Positions 6,593 through 7,808 of a stretch of 7,808 nucleotides of DNA are shown here, in pieces; the first letter of the stretch is position 1; each line of letters starts with the position of its first letter. Below the pieces are notes generated by a model that was given only the letters and a program-made list of their open reading frames with translations, did not search any database and was not told the DNA's origin. The position numbers were made by a program, and so were the translations under genes. The stretch is from Nitrospiria bacterium (GTDB lineage: Bacteria > Nitrospirota > Nitrospiria > Nitrospirales > UBA8639): contig JAUIKP010000141.1 in assembly GCA_030430725.1 (NCBI GenBank), positions 1 through 7,808 on the forward strand. The letters are read 5' to 3'.

Positions 6593-7808
6593 ATGTCAAC
6601 GACCGTCTTCTTTGATATCGGCGCAACGCTGGGAAGTTTACGGATTTCTCCCTCGCCTTTCCCTTTGAAAGGGATAGACGTTTATCCGTTTGTCAAAGAT
6701 CTTCTCATGGAATTGAAACCCGAAGCCAAACTGGGAATCATTACTCATACGGGCAATGAGACATCCGACAGCATGCAACGGATCCTCACGGAAGCCGGAC
6801 TTTACGACTTTTTTGTTCCTGAACTTCTGATTTACAGCTCGGTCGTCGGCATGGGAAAGAACTCGTCGGCGATTTTTGAACTGTCAGCGCAGATGGCGGG
6901 AAACGCGGCGCGTCCGCAGGAATGCATCTTCGTTGGTGAGGACAGTCGAGAACGGCAGTTCGCGCGGCAAGCGGGAATGAGAGTCTGTCCGCACCCGTTG
7001 TTGGTCAAGGAAGTTCTGCGCGGCACGGCATTGCGATTTGTCCGATTACGAGCTCCAACAGAACTGTCCGGAGGACAGTGGCGCGCCATTTTGCGTGAAC
7101 TGGCGATCGTGCCTCTGCAGGTCAGTGGGAAGGAGGGCACGACAATTCATGCAATCGTCGGCATGACGGCGCTCCCCGCGCTTGCCAATGCACAATTTCA
7201 CGTCGAGCTGCTGGGAGAGGCGGATGATCCACTCACGATGGATCTCTATCTTTTGCGCGACGATTTAGCCGTTCAAAGCGGACCTCTCTCACTCTCTGGG
7301 CAATCGGCGCGTCTGCTGGCCGACTCTCAGAATGCCGGAATGCTGTTGTCCACTTCCGACGAAGGCTTATTGGTCCGGCTCCCCGCCAACCGCTCGCTGG
7401 AAGAATTCCACTTTGAGTATGCCGCCCATGGGCACACGCTAAAACTGATCGCTTCGCCGGATTTGTTGGAACCCTTTGGTCACCGCATCGGTGAGCGCTC
7501 TGCCGGCTGGCTGGCTACGGAAGCCGTGGAACGCCCTCTCAGCGATTCAGAAAAGACGGAACTCGCGAAAATCACCCCGGAGAACATTCTGAAGTACCTG
7601 GAGCGATACAGCGGGAAAAAACCGCTTGGTGATTCTCCGGGCACGCCCATCAGGAGCCGGCACATTCATAACACCGACAATGCGCGGGTGACTGACATGC
7701 TTGCGAATGATTTGCGCAGCATGGGCGGTTCCGCCTTTTCCGTCTCCCTTCATGCATTCACACACGAAGGGCGAACACTGCACAACGTACAGGCCGAGCT
7801 AGCCGGAG
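6593..7808 (+). CDS. HAD-like domain fused to an M28-like peptidase N-terminal region, partial at right edge
   Basis: 405 codons are open from ATG 6593 to the window edge, with no stop. Residues 1 to about 135 have the HAD layout. Motif I is VFFDIGATLG with nucleophile D8, but the second Asp of DxD is replaced by G10. Motif II is GIITHTGN (T51). The motif III Lys is in GMGKNSS (K89). Motif IV is IFVGEDSRERQFARQAGM (E116, D117). A middle region of about 190 residues is unrecognised. Residues about 327-405 (TPENILKYLERY, then SRHIHNTDNARVTDMLANDL and HEGRTLHNVQAELAG) resemble the stretch just before the catalytic domain of M28-type aminopeptidases, where a variable lid precedes NV-A-L-G. The M28 zinc ligands would lie outside the window, so this part is an inference. 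The start is uncertain: the frame is open upstream to TTG 6515, which overlaps the preceding stop as TTGA and would add a 26-residue Lys/Arg-rich extension. Neither start has a strong ribosome-binding site. The gene is probably co-transcribed with the metallopeptidase. Confidence 0.72.
   Translation, partial: MSTTVFFDIGATLGSLRISPSPFPLKGIDVYPFVKDLLMELKPEAKLGIITHTGNETSDSMQRILTEAGLYDFFVPELLIYSSVVGMGKNSSAIFELSAQMAGNAARPQECIFVGEDSRERQFARQAGMRVCPHPLLVKEVLRGTALRFVRLRAPTELSGGQWRAILRELAIVPLQVSGKEGTTIHAIVGMTALPALANAQFHVELLGEADDPLTMDLYLLRDDLAVQSGPLSLSGQSARLLADSQNAGMLLSTSDEGLLVRLPANRSLEEFHFEYAAHGHTLKLIASPDLLEPFGHRIGERSAGWLATEAVERPLSDSEKTELAKITPENILKYLERYSGKKPLGDSPGTPIRSRHIHNTDNARVTDMLANDLRSMGGSAFSVSLHAFTHEGRTLHNVQAELAG

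Noticed and set aside
1..7808. CRISPR array, tRNA or rRNA gene
   Set aside because: No regularly spaced repeats and no cloverleaf or conserved rRNA sequence seen on either strand.

Overview
The window looks like accessory DNA from a bacterial chromosome or large plasmid: a transposon-scarred toxin-complex remnant followed by an intact set of peptidase-related genes. The host cannot be named from sequence alone. Moderate GC, Shine-Dalgarno-led starts, an IS1111-type and an IS256-type transposase and a TcB/SpvB-like protein would fit a Gram-negative environmental bacterium, but this is inference.

Layout. Positions 1-590 hold, on the minus strand, the first 196 codons of an IS110-family (IS1111-group) transposase that runs off the left edge. 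Positions 691 to about 1245 hold, also on the minus strand, the C-terminal half of an IS256/Mutator-type transposase. Its N-terminal half is missing. At about 1236-1248 it is joined directly to the plus-strand remnant of a TcB/SpvB-like toxin-complex protein (about 1246-3258). That remnant has lost its N-terminus at the IS junction, is interrupted by two in-frame TAA codons (2215-2217 and 2536-2538), and loses recognisable similarity at about 3160. Positions 3259-3707 are non-coding and AT-rich in the middle.

The right half is in good condition. Positions 3708-6518 encode a 936-residue zinc metallopeptidase of the thermolysin/fungalysin type (clan MA). It has a propeptide-like N-terminus, an HEFGH site and C-terminal beta-rich domains. 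Next on the same strand, and probably in the same transcript, is a gene (ATG at 6593, or TTG at 6515 overlapping the previous stop) for a HAD-like domain, a middle region of unknown fold and, at the window edge, what looks like the start of an M28-type aminopeptidase. It is cut by the right edge.

Reading. The left half records loss of a Tc-type toxin gene through IS activity, deletion and nonsense mutation. The right half may be a two-gene operon of secreted or exported peptidases. Whether the peptidases were functionally tied to the Tc protein cannot be decided here. The points most worth checking are the Asp at the expected Glu zinc-ligand position of the metallopeptidase, the unusual HAD plus M28-like fusion, and the in-frame stops in an otherwise intact toxin reading frame.
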